From Diphasiastrum complanatum (taxonomy: Eukaryota > Streptophyta > Lycopodiopsida > Lycopodiales > Lycopodiaceae): 64,000 nt of DNA. Below are positions 1 through 11,211 of this stretch, in pieces. Numbering within the stretch: the stretch's first letter is position 1; each line of letters starts with the position of its first letter. The stretch covers positions 60,282,540-60,346,539 of the forward strand of contig CM055095.1 in the NCBI GenBank assembly GCA_029204225.1, in the 5' to 3' direction. Both the position numbers and the translations under genes were made by a program. The notes below the pieces were generated by a model. The model made no database searches. It saw nothing but the letters and a program-made list of their open reading frames with translations, and was not told the origin of the DNA.

Positions 1-262
1 ATCTCAACCGGAGCCAAAGCGCTCTTTCAAACCTCAACCGGAGCTGAAGCACTCTTTCAAAACTCAACCGGAGCGAAACGATCTTTCAAATCTCAGCCGA
101 AACCCATTGCTCAAATCTCGACCGAGGAGATTCTGGGTCCAATCTTGACCGACAAGATTTTATCAAATCTCAATCGAAGAGTTTTGGGTCCAATATTGAT
201 CGGAGGGTCTAGGTCCAATCTCGACTGAAGGGATTCCTCACAATCTCAACCAAACCAGATCC
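1..262 (+). repeat. Degenerate minisatellite block, ATCTCAACCGGAGC type
   Basis: The first units are about 29-30 bases long. Each begins with a variant of CTCAACCGGAGC and ends in CTCTTTCAA, starting near positions 1, 31 and 61. From about 90 the units decay to shorter variants such as ATCTCGACCGAGGA. The same core occurs in the opposite orientation at 6840-7120 and 7390-7620. No gene is visible. The block is probably an old array inside or beside a retroelement. Confidence 0.6.
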
Positions 263-299
263 ACGCTAGACCACAAAACTTTCCAACGACGATAAGAAC

Positions 300-1020
300 T
301 GATGAGCACGACATACATTAGATCCACAGCTTGAATCGACGATCTATCTGACAATCCACACGAACCACAAGTTGCACCACTGTAAACGAAAGCAAGTACA
401 CGAGCCTGCATCTGCATTGGGCCGTAACAACCGCATTACAACCGTAGGGTCGACTCTTGCACTGTAGCGACCTCAAACACATCGTATTCAACTGCCACTC
501 CCGTGAACAATCCCACCCGCACTCAACCACAATTAGCTTGCTTTTCAACCCCATACATCTGTAACAACCGCATTATAGCCATAGGGTCGACTCTTGCACC
601 GTAGCGACCGCAAACACACCGTATTCAACTGCCACTCCCGTGAACCGTCCCACCCACATCAACTGCAACCAGCTCTCAATCCAACCGAATCCACTTTTCA
701 ACCATCACACAAGCATCACCACCGCAACAGGTCACATTCCCACTGCATTCGACCGTAAACACCCGCACACCACCTGCCTACACCCTTGAACCGTAGAAAC
801 CACAACAGATCACAACACACTGCACTAAACCGCAATCAACCACAATGTCCGCATTCAATGACACACCATCTCTATTTGCCTTTGAACCACACAGACAACA
901 TTCCACTACAAACCGATCGCACCCCGACTGCATTCGTAGCGCCCGCATTCAACCACCAACAACCGCATTCCAACTGCACAACCGTAAACCGTAGCGACCG
1001 TATTCCACCGTAACAACCAC
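300..1020 (+). repeat. Degenerate AACCGCATTC-type repeat array
   Basis: Short motifs such as AACCGCATT, CATTCAACCG and GACTCTTGCACCGTAGC recur with variable spacing. A segment around 423-535 is partly repeated around 562-660. Apparent ORFs here are only His/Pro/Asn-rich translations of the repeat. The reverse-complement version (GAATGCGGT) occupies 6050-6545 and 7195-7390, so two arrays of the same family face each other across about 5 kb. Confidence 0.55.
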
Positions 1021-1089
1021 ATTCTGAACAACGAATCCCACAAGTTAAGTTACCAAAGAGTCCAAGAGGCCTAATTCCACATTCCTAAG

Positions 1090-1588
1090 GTACTCTAGAG
1101 CTGTTTTGGATCGTCACTTGATAGACAGTCCTTTTGTCAAGCTCAATAACATCAAAATGACAAAAGACAAGAAAGTATGTGACTACATTGAACGATTTAA
1201 AAGATTAAAAAGTCAGGTACAAGAGCAACCCACTGAGTCTATGCTCATAATTTGTTTCCTTGTTGGACTCCCACGATGGATATGACGTGAACTTTGTTCC
1301 AATGATGAATACACATCATTGAAACAAGCCATGTCTGATGCCATTCGGGAAGAAGACGAGGGTTTAGATGTAGATGCGCCACGTGAACGGCGAGCACATC
1401 GCGCTGTCCAAGAAGCTCGACCAAATGACGAAACACGAGAACAGTTGTGGAAAACACAGATGGATTTGCTTAACCAGCAACACCAACAACAGATGGAGAA
1501 ACTCACGAAAGAATTTCAAAACACTCTTAAGTCTATCCAGAGTTTGATGCCAAGTCAGCTACCCACTGGCCAAATCCACCATAGATGA
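1090..1588 (+). pseudogene. Ty3-gypsy gag remnant
   Basis: Translation gives VKLNNIKMTKDKKVCDYIERF, an in-frame stop after LVGLPRWI near 1287, then a 70-residue polar helix-rich tail. It aligns by eye with the plus-strand gag at 45968-46576: DYIERFKRLKSQ against DYIERVKRLRSK, and QAMSDAIREEDE against NAMDNAIREEDE. Gag proteins of this family form the virus-like particle that packages element RNA. Here the N-terminal part is lost into the minisatellite, and at least one stop breaks the frame, so it is not functional. Confidence 0.8.
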
Positions 1589-2300
1589 GAGAACACATGG
1601 TGCACACACTGGCAATGAGTGCCCTTCATACCAATTGGTCCCAGATACTTCATTGATCAAACATGACATCTGCGACTTTATGGGGCATACATCACTTTAT
1701 TGCCATTATAACCTGAGGAATCAGCCTCACAACCAATCAGGGGGACATTATCAACCTCCTCGACAACCGTTTGTTTCACAAAACCAACACATGCATACCA
1801 ACCATGAAACAACCAAGTCCACATACAAGAGTTGCCCAGACAACCTAGACATGAACCTCAACCACAGGTGGTGCTGAGGACAACCTGATCTAGAAGCACA
1901 AAAACATAGGCACCCTCGAGAGTCTGCACAAACACATCTGGTAGAAAACTCCTACATCACTCATATCATCACAATACAACACTTCCATCACCTAGTTCTC
2001 ACCAATATCAAACCGACAACTCATGCTCGTGCGCACGAGATGAGTATTCCACACCACCAGAAAATCCAGCATAGCTAGCCATCCAAGATGGTTACGCTAT
2101 CGCCACAAGACCAATGAGCGACCGCTGCTTTATTTGTGGTGAAACAGGACACTTAATGGTTGACTGTTAAGTTAAAAACCAATACATTGCGGAATGTCTA
2201 GACTATGTTTGCAAACATAGTTTCAAGGATTGTCCAAAACAACCTAACACGATTCTTCCAGTACGTCATATATCATCCGAACCTGTTTGAGTTCTAACTA
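1589..2300 (+). pseudogene. Decayed gag C-terminal region with CCHC zinc knuckle
   Basis: At 2114-2170 the frame reads MSDRCFICGETGHLMVDC and then a stop. This is a perfect CX2CX4HX4C zinc knuckle, the nucleic-acid-binding motif of retrotransposon Gag. A second, eroded knuckle-like stretch follows near 2200-2240 (VCKH..FKDCP). The rest is stop-rich and Gln/His/Asn-rich. It probably continues the gag remnant just upstream, though the copia reverse transcriptase that follows means a nested origin is also possible. Confidence 0.65.
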
Positions 2301-2429
2301 GAGCACAATGCCAACAACAAGAACAACAACAAACCAATGCTAAATCAGCAGACCCACAGGAAAGCCACCTGACGGCTTCCACAATACCAAAGGATTACCC
2401 AGACCCAAAAGTGGAACAAAGGCAATACA

Positions 2430-2985
2430 ATGAATTTTGAGATGATTTTTTGCGAGAGGAAAAACATACGGAAAGTCTGTTATCAGCTCAACTCCCTGAA
2501 AAGGGGCAATCCCTATAGGGACTTGAAGTATTTTCTAACCTCCTACAAACTCAACTCACCATGCCGTTCCATAACGAGAAAGACTGTCAAATGTAAGTGG
2601 ATCTACAAGTACAAATACAGACCAAATCGCAATGTATCAAGATACAAAACTAGGCTAGTTGCAAGAGGCTTCTCACATAAGTATAGGGATTGACTATACC
2701 AACACCTTTTCTCCTATTGTGAAGCACACATCTCTATGCATATTGTTTGCATATACGGTTGCCTACGATCTAAAAATCCACATTGTAGACGAAAAGACAA
2801 CATTCCTACATGGAGAGCTAAAAGAAGAGGTCTATATGAACCAGTCACCAGGTTTTACTTGCAAGTCATTCACAGAGTATGCCTACAAAATGCACAGAAG
2901 CATCTACGGACTAAAATAGTCTACCAAGCCGTGGTACAAGAAAAAGGATCACGCTCTCAGATCCTTAGGCTTCCAGCCTTTTGTA
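2430..2985 (+). pseudogene. Ty1-copia reverse transcriptase fragment (RVT_2)
   Basis: Two overlapping frames carry the N-terminal copia RT signature. The first has KCKWIYKYKYR and YKTRLVARGFSHKY (about 2580-2685). After a frameshift near 2680 the second has GIDYTNTFSPIVKHTSL, HIVDEKTTFLHGELKEEVYM and SIYGLK. In intact copia polyproteins this block contains RT motif A (usual form DVKTAFLHG; here VDEKTTFLHG). The YVDD box and RNase H are missing. The fragment stops at about 2984, where a minus-strand LTR piece begins. Confidence 0.9.
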
Positions 2986-3238
2986 AAGACCACTAGGGAA
3001 AACCCCTAAGATGAGGATAGGAAAACACAAAAGAGACAGTGGAGCAAAACCACCCAAGCAATCCTAGATCCCTCTTGGAGGAATCCTCCTGGATCTAGCC
3101 CCCAAGCCATGCCATGTGATAGCAAGAGGAGAAGAGCTCAATAGGTAACCTAGACCAAAGTCATAGACGAGAAAATCACTACCTCGATATATAGAGAGTA
3201 GGATCATGTGCATGAACCCATGCAATCCCCATGTAGGT
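2984..3238 (-). mobile_element. Partial LTR of the LARD family
   Basis: On the minus strand this segment matches the 3' half of the LARD LTRs at 34177-34653 and 37684-38167. Shared blocks include CTCTATATA, TTCTCTTCTCC-like text, GGCATGGCTTGGGGGCTAG and CTATCCTCATC, ending in GTCTTTA. It includes the LTR TATA-like box (minus strand, near 3196). The U3 part is absent. It sits between the copia RT fragment and another LTR fragment. Confidence 0.75.
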
Positions 3239-3240
3239 CA

Positions 3241-4299
3241 ATGTGTTCTTGATATTGCAATGCCCAAGCCAAGCAGAATGGACGGATTGACGTTGTAGTA
3301 ATGTTGTCCTGCCTGTCAGAGGACAACTCAAGATCGTTCTCTCTTGCAAACACTCACATTCAAACAGAGATGCAAGCCATGAACATTCATTTACAGATCA
3401 GCATGTAGCCCAAATGAACATTCATTTGATTCTACAACTACCCACTCTAAAAATGAACTGAGTCAAATCCTACACTTTACTAAAACTGAGCTACACTTGC
3501 ATTAATCCACAAAGCTGAAACAAGAACTAATTTACAGCATTTTAGAAGTCCAAGAATCAAGAAACCAACCAGTCTTTTGATTATTGGACATCCCAAGAAC
3601 ATCAAGAACTAGAATGTTGGAGGATATGCAAGATTTATACCACATTTCTAGCCTATTTAGTTTACTTGAATGCTGATTCCTACATTAATCCACAAACAAG
3701 AAAAGAAGACTAATCCACTCTAGGAAAGCACCAAATGTAATCCACTCTAAAATCCACAACCACACACAAAGGGGGGAAGGGCAAGATCATAAATGCATCA
3801 CTCAAGAAACAAGCATGATCAAGGAGCTCAATGGATGCACCAAACTCGTGAAGGCTCTTCTCATTTCAGCATGGAGTAGATACAATACACAAAAAGCTCC
3901 TCTCACAAAGAGGGAGTCTCTTAAATAAGCAAGAGAGCTTCTTAGGTGGCATCCTATTGGAATTTCCACATTTCACAAATTACAAGTGGAATAATGCTCT
4001 CCACTAGAGGTCACCATCAAAAGGTAGCTCACTCTACTTTCTTTAAGAGAGGTCTGCTTGCATTTATTACATTTGCCTAGAAATACTAGTTCCTACATGG
4101 TCATTCCATTTTTCGGGATTCACCATGAGGCTTACACAGTTCTTGCTTGTCATTCCTAACTAGCATTTCTCGGCTCTCATACTCGTCTCTCAGTCTTAGT
4201 TAGTCTCGTCTTCTCAGGGACCTCCTCGGTCTAAGGTGAGAGGTGCTCTTGAGTTGCTCTGTCCGAGTATCTTTGGGAATTCGTCAGAATCAGCCAACA
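3241..4299 (-). mobile_element. LTR (probably the 3' LTR of a minus-strand element), truncated
   Basis: The segment aligns along its whole length with the solo LTR at 57038-58199, from TGTTCTTG..ATTGCAATGCCC at the low end to TCAGAATCAGCCAACA at 4299. About 140 bases of the far end are missing. Read on the minus strand it begins TGTTGGCTGATTC, and the polypurine run just upstream makes it a 3' LTR of an element whose interior lies above 4314. Confidence 0.75.
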
Positions 4300-4314
4300 T
4301 CATCCCACCCCTAA
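4300..4314 (-). other. Polypurine tract (plus-strand primer)
   Basis: On the minus strand the sequence reads TAGGGGTGGGATGA immediately before the LTR start TGTTGGC. A purine run at this position is the normal primer site for plus-strand DNA synthesis in LTR retrotransposons. Confidence 0.6.
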
Positions 4315-5600
4315 TGTGTTGCAGGACCCATTGCAACTCATATTGGACGATGTCGATCCGCTTCCACATTGGCATCTTCGAATGGTGCTTGGAAAAGTGT
4401 AGATGCTCATTCACTTACATAAAACCAAATGCTTATTGTCGCCAATCTGTATCACAAAAATTATTTTTCACAAATTGCCGCAAGTGGATCAAGATGTCTT
4501 ATTGCTATAGGTGGTTGACATTCTCAAAATTGGAGAGCTCTCAACAACTTCACAATTTGCATGCTTGAATGCTTTCCTCGTGTCTCTTTCTTTCGTTGCA
4601 TCTGCCATGGATGATTTCACTTCTAGTTTCTTGCAGATTCTAACTTCTGGGAGGTCTGTATTTTCCATTTGCTTTTGGGCTTTTCCACAATTCTTTTCTC
4701 AGTTGAAGTTCCAGTCTTGTCGATGCTCTTTCCTGATAGGTAGCACAAATCTTGGTTATCAGTCTTCAAGAGAATGGGCTCATTCACACATTGGTGGTAG
4801 AAACAATTTGGATGAATGGTTGATGACGGCAAGGAAACATGATGAAGGCCTGGTGGAAGGGTAAAGGAACTGATAGTTCTACAGTTGCAGCCTTGGACCC
4901 TTGCAATGCCGAGCTTCGACCACCACTTGCTGGGTGAGGAGCTCACTTTATTTTGCAGGTTCATGGTTGTCTTCCTCTTTCTTTTTTCTGCAGCTCTTTC
5001 TTTTGATCCATTACTTTTGGATCTCTTTGGGCTTCATAGGAGGGGATTCAAGTATGATTGCTTTAGAGAGTTTCTTTTGATCAAGATTGACCCGACCCAT
5101 CTGTTGCTTAAGTTTTGTCCTTTCCTCCTCAACTTCGTTGCTCAATTTCTCTATGTCTTCTAGTTGCTTCGCCTGCTTCTTAGATCTTCGTTGGCTGATC
5201 AACCGTTGTAGGTGGTAGTTGGTCTCCGCAGGACATTTGCAACGATCTACCAGCTGCTTCAGTAAGACTATCAAAAGTTGGGAATTTCTCAGAAGAAAAA
5301 TGAAATGATGATAAACAAACAGATGAAAGGTAGGGTGGAGGTGGTGTCATTGGTGGATGGTGTGAACGATAGGCATGAGAATGGGCACAGAAGTATGGCA
5401 AGAGATCGGTTGAAGGACACTAATTTCCCAATGCTTGTGCTTCCCTTTCTGAAGGATCCTCGTCATGACTGGGGTACTTCTTCTGATTGAGTCTCTTTGG
5501 ATTGTCCATCTGCCTTCTTTAGCCTCGTCTTTTTCATATTTGACTTGTGACTTTGGATATCGATCTTGGTGATGTTGTTGCTGGCAATGTAACTACGTAG
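4315..5600 (-). pseudogene. Internal-region remnant with coiled-coil ORF
   Basis: The minus strand holds several open stretches (5401-5180, 5274-5011, 4964-4623, 4414-4214). The clearest has RSKKQAKQLEDIEKLSNEV and EEERTKLKQQMGRVNLDQKK (about 5180-5080), a heptad-like charged coiled coil, followed by a Lys-rich tail. No protease, RT or integrase motif is recognised. Its position upstream of a PPT and 3' LTR suggests the 3' end of an LTR element's interior. It is reminiscent in character, though not visibly in sequence, of the coiled-coil ORF at 40194-40727. Confidence 0.4.
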
Positions 5601-6050
5601 GTGGATCCAAGCAGATCCACTCTCTCCCACCCACCAAAATTTGTTGGTGGGGATGTTGTTGCTGGTAACTGTTCATGCTCAGGATTGGATCGACATGTGG
5701 AACACGTGGTTGAAACACGTTGAACATGTGAGTGGACTAAATATTGAACAAATTTTAACTAAATTTGTTTCAATCTTGTTGTAGTTGACTCAAAAATGAA
5801 TATGATGATGAGATTCAGGAATCACCTCTAACGTGACAAAGATTTCTCAAATTTCAGGATGTTCAAAGATTGTAAACTCTGTGCAAGGTGATCTGAAGGT
5901 GGATATATGAATGAAAATGTATTCTTAAGATGCTCTACGGAAGACTCTCGTGCAAAAATCAATCACACACTAGGAATGAAGAGCAACAAGGAAATAAACA
6001 AATTGTACAGAGAGTGAGAACTATATAGCACTTGTCGAAAGGGCTTAAAA
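5601..6050. other. LTR-like junction, otherwise no gene
   Basis: On the minus strand a possible LTR end (CCCACCAACA, 5651-5642) is followed by AATTTTGGTGGGTGGGAG, a possible primer-binding site beginning with TGG near 5637. No matching second LTR was found, so this is a weak call. 5700-6050 is AT-rich, with GTGGAACACGTGGTTGAA-like short repeats near 5696-5720 and no coding signal. Confidence 0.3.
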
Positions 6051-7620
6051 GGCTTGTTGTTTGTGGTTGGTGTGCGGTTGAATGTGGTGTGCTACGATTC
6101 AAGGGCAGATGTAGGTGGAAGGTGATCTAGTTGCGATCGAATGCGGTATGGTGCGGCTCAAGGGCAGATGTAGTTAGAAGGTGGTCTGTGTGCAGATGAA
6201 TGCGGTTTGTTTGTGACTACGGATGAATGCGGTATGTTTGTGGTTAAAGAAGGATGCAATTAGAAGGTTATCTGTGTGTGGATGAATGCGGTGTGCTGCG
6301 ATTCAAGGGTAGATGTAGGTGGAAGGTGGTAGTTTGTGGTGGAATGCGGTTTTATGCGATTCAAGGCAGATGCGGTGGGAGTGTAGTCGTAAGGTGATGG
6401 TTGCGGTTGAATGCGGCCCGAGTGCAGTCGTAAGGTGGTGCGAGTGTGGTCTGTTGCGACTGCGGATGAATGCGGCTGTTTGCGATGGAATGGAATAATT
6501 GGAGGCTCATTGCAGTTGCTATGGTCTATGGGGATCATCAAATATAACTCCGAACAACGTCTAATATAGATCGTCCATTCAAGTTGTTGGATGTACTATC
6601 GATTCTAGGCCATCGAATGTAAATGGGATGCAGATGGGTGTCAGTTGAAAACAGGTGTAGAGGCATTGGAGGCAAACAGAGTCAGGGGGCATCGGATGCA
6701 AATGGAGATAGACAAAGTCAGATGCAAACAAAGATAGAGGGCATTGGATGCAAACCAAATGCAATTTCGATGCAAGGTGTGGGATCTGATGTCTGTTGTA
6801 CTCGTCAGTTGTGATCATCGTTTGAAAGTTTTGTGGTCTGGCATGGATTTGGTCCGGCTGAGATGGTGAGGGACCCCTTCGGTCGAGATTGGACCTAGAA
6901 CCTTCGGTCGGATTGAATACAATCTGTCATTTGAGATTTGACACAGGCCATCGGTTGAGATGTGGCACAGGCCGTGGGTTGAGATTTGACATAGGCCATC
7001 GGTTGAGATTTGACACAAGCCGTCAGTTGAGATTTGAGATAGGCCATCAGTTGAGATTTGACACTCGCCGTCGGTTGAGATTTAACACTGGCCGTCGGTT
7101 GAGATTTGAAGGGAATGGAGCGTGAAGGGCTGCTGAAACAATGTGGTGCTTTAGGGGGTGAGCGTGGAGGTTTGTCTAGGAGGAATACAGGGTTATAGTT
7201 GAATGCGGTCGGTTGGGATGGAATGCGGTCGCAACGGGTGAATGTGGATGGTTGCGATGGAATGCGGTCGCGATAGGTGAATGCAGATGGAGGTGGAAGG
7301 TGGTCCGTTTGCGATGGAATGTGGCTGTTGCGATGGAATGCGGTCGCCATGAGTGAATGCGGATGGAGCTGGAAGGTGGTTTGGTTGCGATGGTGAGGAC
7401 ACCCATCGGTTGAGACGTGATAGAATCTCTTCGGTAGAGATTTGAACGAGCGCTGTGGTTAAGAATTGAGCAATGGGCTCCGGTTGAGATTTGACAGAGT
7501 TCGTCGGTTGAGATTTGACACTTGCTGTTGGTTGAAATTTGATAGAGTGTGCCGGTTGAGATTTGATACAGGTGCTTTGATTGAGATTTCACTAAGGTGC
7601 TCTGGTTGAGAATGGAAGCG
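6050..7620 (-). repeat. Composite degenerate minisatellite array
   Basis: Blocks of GAATGCGGT-type repeats (6050-6545, 7195-7390) alternate with GGTTGAGATTTGACA-type repeats (6840-7120, 7390-7620). A GCATCGGATGCAAATGG-like section lies at 6600-6790. In 7195-7390 a longer unit recurs, built from TTGCGATGGAATGCGGTCGC followed by GTGAATGCGGATGGAG. The motifs are the reverse complement of those at 1-1020. Long minus-strand ORFs here (for example 7176-7700 and 6895-7350) follow from the repeat rather than from a recognised gene. Confidence 0.65.
6924..7115 (-). repeat. 24-bp tandem repeat coding an 8-residue period
   Basis: About eight head-to-tail 24-base units have the consensus GCCNTCGGTTGAGATTTGAC plus 4 bases. 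Because 24 is a multiple of three, the minus strand stays open and translates to variants of VKSQPTAS, VKSQLTAC and ATSQPMAC. Units differ at a few sites each, so the array is old or fast-changing. Confidence 0.75.
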
Positions 7621-7899
7621 TGAGGGGACGGGAGGAGCGTGAGCTTGTGTTGAAGGAAATCTAGCTCTGTTAGTGTGTTTGCTAACAATGAGGAAGCCAA
7701 CGGATTTGCCAGTGTATCGGTTAGTGGATATGGGCAATGATGTAGCCATATATGTGGCTCAGTCCAGTTTGTAGAAACTCAAATTTGTCGAGAGATTGGG
7801 AGTTTGTTTGCAGGGATCTGAGCGTGGACAATGTTGCAGTTCTTTTGGATGTATACAGAATGCATTGGAGTTCAAGTGGCAACGGTGTCAAATATTGAC

Positions 7900-8047
7900 A
7901 GATCTCCTGCTCCAGAGGATCTTTGATTTACTCTTTGCTTCTTCAGAACTGTTTCTGCTTGTTACCAGGCTTCATGGCATTCATTAGATGTGTTCTTGAT
8001 ATTGCAATGCCCAAGCTAGGCAGAATGGATGGACTGACATTGTTGGA
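7900..8047 (+). mobile_element. Fragment of the 1.16-kb LTR family
   Basis: From about 7945 the sequence matches the solo LTR at 57115-57240: CTGTTTCTGCTTGTTACCAGGC, then CATTCATTAGATGTGTTCTTG, then ATTGCAATGCCCAAGC..GGCAGAATGGA. Similarity fades after about 8047. It is a third, short copy in the window. Confidence 0.6.
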
Positions 8048-8790
8048 ATGGTTTTTATGCCGATCTACGGGTAGCTTTTCCAGCAATTGAGTGTGGCACT
8101 TAGCTAATGGACAATCAAAACTGTCTGGTTGATTAGTAGTTAACGGTACTATAGATTCTAAATTGGTCTTTTGCCTAGCCAAATTTGGGGCTTTCACAGC
8201 CTGAACCACATTTGGAAAGGGAGGAAAAGAGATGAAGCCTAAGGGTTAGATGATTGGTTGACCAAGTGATCCAATAATTAAATTTATTTTCAATTCCTGA
8301 AGTATAAGTGATAGCAAGTGAGAATACAATTGGGAATCTAGCTTTTGGTAGTTAGATAATCCATTTATGGAACCATCTCTGTTTTGCAATTGGATTTGGA
8401 TCACATCCCTAGGAATTGCAAGTGAAAGAAGATGGAAGGTATTCCATACAAGAATTTAGTAAGTTGGATTCTTTTTGTGACATTTTAGAGTGTTCTTTAT
8501 AATGACTAAGACAACCAAGAGAACTTCTAACATGTAAAAGAAGTAAGTTCTTTTTATCGATTCCGAAATACTTATTGGATATCTATGATAGTATGGTTTT
8601 CGGTTAGATTATGATTTTAAATGTTCCTTTTGGTTCATTGAATATTCATGAGGCATTTCAGACAATATTCTATGCGGATTGGTATTCTTTGAAATGCTTA
8701 AGGGGCATGAGAGAATTCAATGGCTACAAGTACATCTTGGAATGGTTGTGATTCTGATCTTATATTTGGTATAGGATAGCCAAATAGTCT
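8048..8790. other. No recognisable gene
   Basis: AT-rich sequence with only short ORFs. The longest is 88 codons on the minus strand (7943-8209) and shows no known motif. It may be diverged LTR-element sequence leading into the LARD-like region. Confidence 0.4.
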
Positions 8791-8794
8791 TTTT

Positions 8795-10005
8795 GACTAT
8801 TTGGAAAACAGATCTAGAAGTAGAGAATTCTTGGAGGGAAAGCTGGTGGTATGGGACATCAGTGATTCCAAAGGGAATTCTTGTGCTAGAGTGATCTGTA
8901 GACCGATGGTTAGCGCTTACTGTAATGGTAATACTAACAAAGAAGTCCATTGGTTTTCTGTTCAGGGTATTTTTGGAAATACTGAGATATAGATCTAGAT
9001 CCCAAATGGTATCTCATTATTTATAAAATTTGGAGGCCCTTAAATCTATTTTTTTTTTTTTAAAACCTCTACTATTTAGAAATTTCTTAATACGAGACAA
9101 TTGGATTGAGATTCATTTAATTCCTTCTTGTGTAGAACTATGTTTTGAAGGATTGATTATAGTTATCTGAGACAATACTTCCATTTAAGTTTTGTAAATA
9201 TGGCTCAAAATCTATTGATGTTTCAATTGATTCAATGGAATTTCAACTTCCTAGACCCAAATGATTATCTCTATTTGGTAGTTAAGTATAACAAAGTAGT
9301 ATTTCTATCACTCGGGATAAGATATTCTATGATTTTGATGAAAGTCTAGTTTGTAATAGTATTGGATACTCATTACTGACTTTTTCAAATCTTTGATATC
9401 TTATACGTTGTCTCTTGAGATCTTTTTATTGGAAATTATGGAAAAACATTTAAAGGGGGAGAAGAAAAGATAGGAATAAGACTTTTGATGAATTAGCCAA
9501 TTGCATAGATTTTTTGTGAAAAATCCAATATGTGTGCAAAGATTAAACTATTCATTTGAAATAGAGGAACTCTCAAGGGATTGTTTTGAATAATCTGGAA
9601 CCAGAGGAGTTTTGGGGTATTGAGCTATGAGATATTCATGATTATGGATAGTGGTGGTAATGATTAAAATTTATGTTCCGCTGATCAGATTTGCCAAGTA
9701 CCATTTTGTTATGGATTGGATCAGAACGAATAAAGCTTTAATGTTAACCTTATGTCCAAAGATGTCTGTATAAGTCAACCTAATCTTGGTTTGAATACTA
9801 GGATATGTGGTAGGCTGATTGGTTGAAAAAAAATTTTTAGTAAAAGTATGATGGTTGAAAAACTTGTGATGTGGAATCATTTCACTTCAAAGATTTCCCA
9901 AATATGTTATTTACTCATGAGAATTAGAGTTCTTTTGTAGCTGAGTTGCAAGATTCTCAGTGAGTTATGTGAGTAACACATGCAGATTGTAAGATTTTGT
10001 TGAAA
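8795..10005 (+). mobile_element. Diverged LARD internal region
   Basis: Scattered blocks match the interior of the complete LARD at 34735-35890: GGTGGTATGGGACATCAG near 8845, GATCCCAAATGGTATCTCATT near 8997, AACCTAATCTTGGTTTGAATACTAGG near 9775, and TTTACTCATGAGAATTAGAG..GAGTTGCAAGAT near 9910. Divergence is much higher than in the copies at 17.97 or 52.5 kb. Neither LTR is visible and there is no coding capacity. Confidence 0.6.
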
Positions 10006-10470
10006 AGCATGGTGAGCAGATGGTGATGAATCGGTAGCGCGACAGTTACCAGCAAAACAATTCAAGATGAATCAGATATTACAATGCGCAATTGAACAAA
10101 ATAGTAGAATGATGCACTCTGATTAGATTATAGGAAAAACTGAGTACAATGCTTGAAGCTGGGCGCAAAACAATAGGTGTTCAAAAACTGCTTCAGCTGA
10201 AAATTGTTCATGATAAAAAACTGGAATAATGGAATGCTAAGTAACTGATTCTACAAAACCTACTTAATAACTGATCCTCGTTATAGAATAATACCAGAAT
10301 CATTGTTACAAAAGATGCCTATCAGGGCATTGACTCCATCATTGACGATTGGATGTCAATCGATCAGTGCATTGACGGCCTTTGTAGATCTTCTTACAGT
10401 ACCACAAAAAGTAGTCGTTATTTTTAATTACAAAGGGTTGGAGTTTATACATTGGGTCAGATTTATACAA
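10006..10470. other. No recognisable gene
   Basis: AT-rich spacer between the LARD-like sequence and the CACTA fragment. A short imperfect inverted pair around 10320-10375 (CATTGACTCCATCATTGACG and GATGTCAATCGATCAGTGCA) is the only structure noticed. Confidence 0.4.
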
Positions 10471-10471
10471 A

Positions 10472-11160
10472 GGGTCGTGTGATTTTAATGTGGACTATGC
10501 ATGACTATTCAAGATTGGGCGATTGTTCAGGTGACTATAAAATGAAATCACTTGTAATGTTTGTATATTTATTTTTTATGCATGCAATATTTATTCTTTA
10601 AAAGAATTCTATTTATAACACAAATTGGATTTGATTCTTTTAGGTTTTACAACTTCTGGATATCACGCGTGTCTCATTTGTGGACCAAATATTGATGCTC
10701 GCCATCACGTCATTTAAACAAAGTTGTGTATGAAAATCATCGCACGTACTTGCATGAAGAAAATCATCCATTTAGAAATGCTCATAGAAGAGGCTTTGGA
10801 GGAAGATCAGAAACAAGAATGCCTCCAAAGAGAATGTTCGTGGTAGATTGGCACAAACTTTGGATTGAATCCGAGACTAAGTCAATCAATGGTATGAAAA
10901 GACTATCCATCTTTCATTGTTTACCATATTGGAATAACCTTTTGATCAATCACTTGCTTGATCCTATGCACATATTCAAAAATGTGGGTGAATCAATATG
11001 GAAACACTTGGTGGGCAACAAAGACAATATTTTTGCCAGGCATGATCTACAATAATCAAAAACAAAAAAAGAGTATTGGCCAAAATTATGTACTGATGGA
11101 AATACCTATAGTATTCTTGATGATATTGGGTAAATATGGGGTAAAAATACAATGTATCAT
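10472..11160 (+). pseudogene. CACTA (En/Spm) transposase fragment, tnp2 type, with intron
   Basis: The exon MWTMHDYSRLGDCSG ends at 10530. A GT..AG intron of 113 bases (10531-10643) follows, and the frame resumes as FTTSGYHACLICGP with a CX2C pair. After a frameshift near 10715 it continues at 10726-11055 with FRNAHRRGFGGRSE, YWNNLLINHLLDPMHIFKNV and WKHLVGNKD. This is the plant tnp2 core (family Transposase_21); the usual form is INHxLDxMHIEKNV. A nearly complete relative lies on the minus strand at 62135-64000. Stops and frameshifts near 10715 and 11055 make this copy inactive. Confidence 0.9.
10531..10643 (+). other. Predicted GT-AG intron in tnp2
   Basis: The boundary CAG|GTGACTATAA..TTCTTTTAG|GTTTTAC restores the family sequence DCSG-FTTSGYHACLICGP. 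The same sequence and boundaries recur on the minus strand between 62735 and 62880. That recurrence supports a real intron rather than an insertion. Confidence 0.75.
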
Positions 11161-11211
11161 ATAGAAAGCAAAAATATCTAGCGTGCCTCACTTTTCACGA
11201 ACCAACGAGCT

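Noticed and set aside
4236-5163. Plus-strand ORFs of 92-117 codons with hydrophobic, membrane-like text
   Set aside because: They are antisense to minus-strand coiled-coil and LTR-element sequence. The Phe/Leu/Ser bias is what antisense of Lys/Glu-rich coding gives.
6895-7700. Long minus-strand ORFs of 151 and 174 codons
   Set aside because: The open frames follow from 24-base repeats that contain no stop. The 8-residue periodicity is reported as a repeat and not as a gene.
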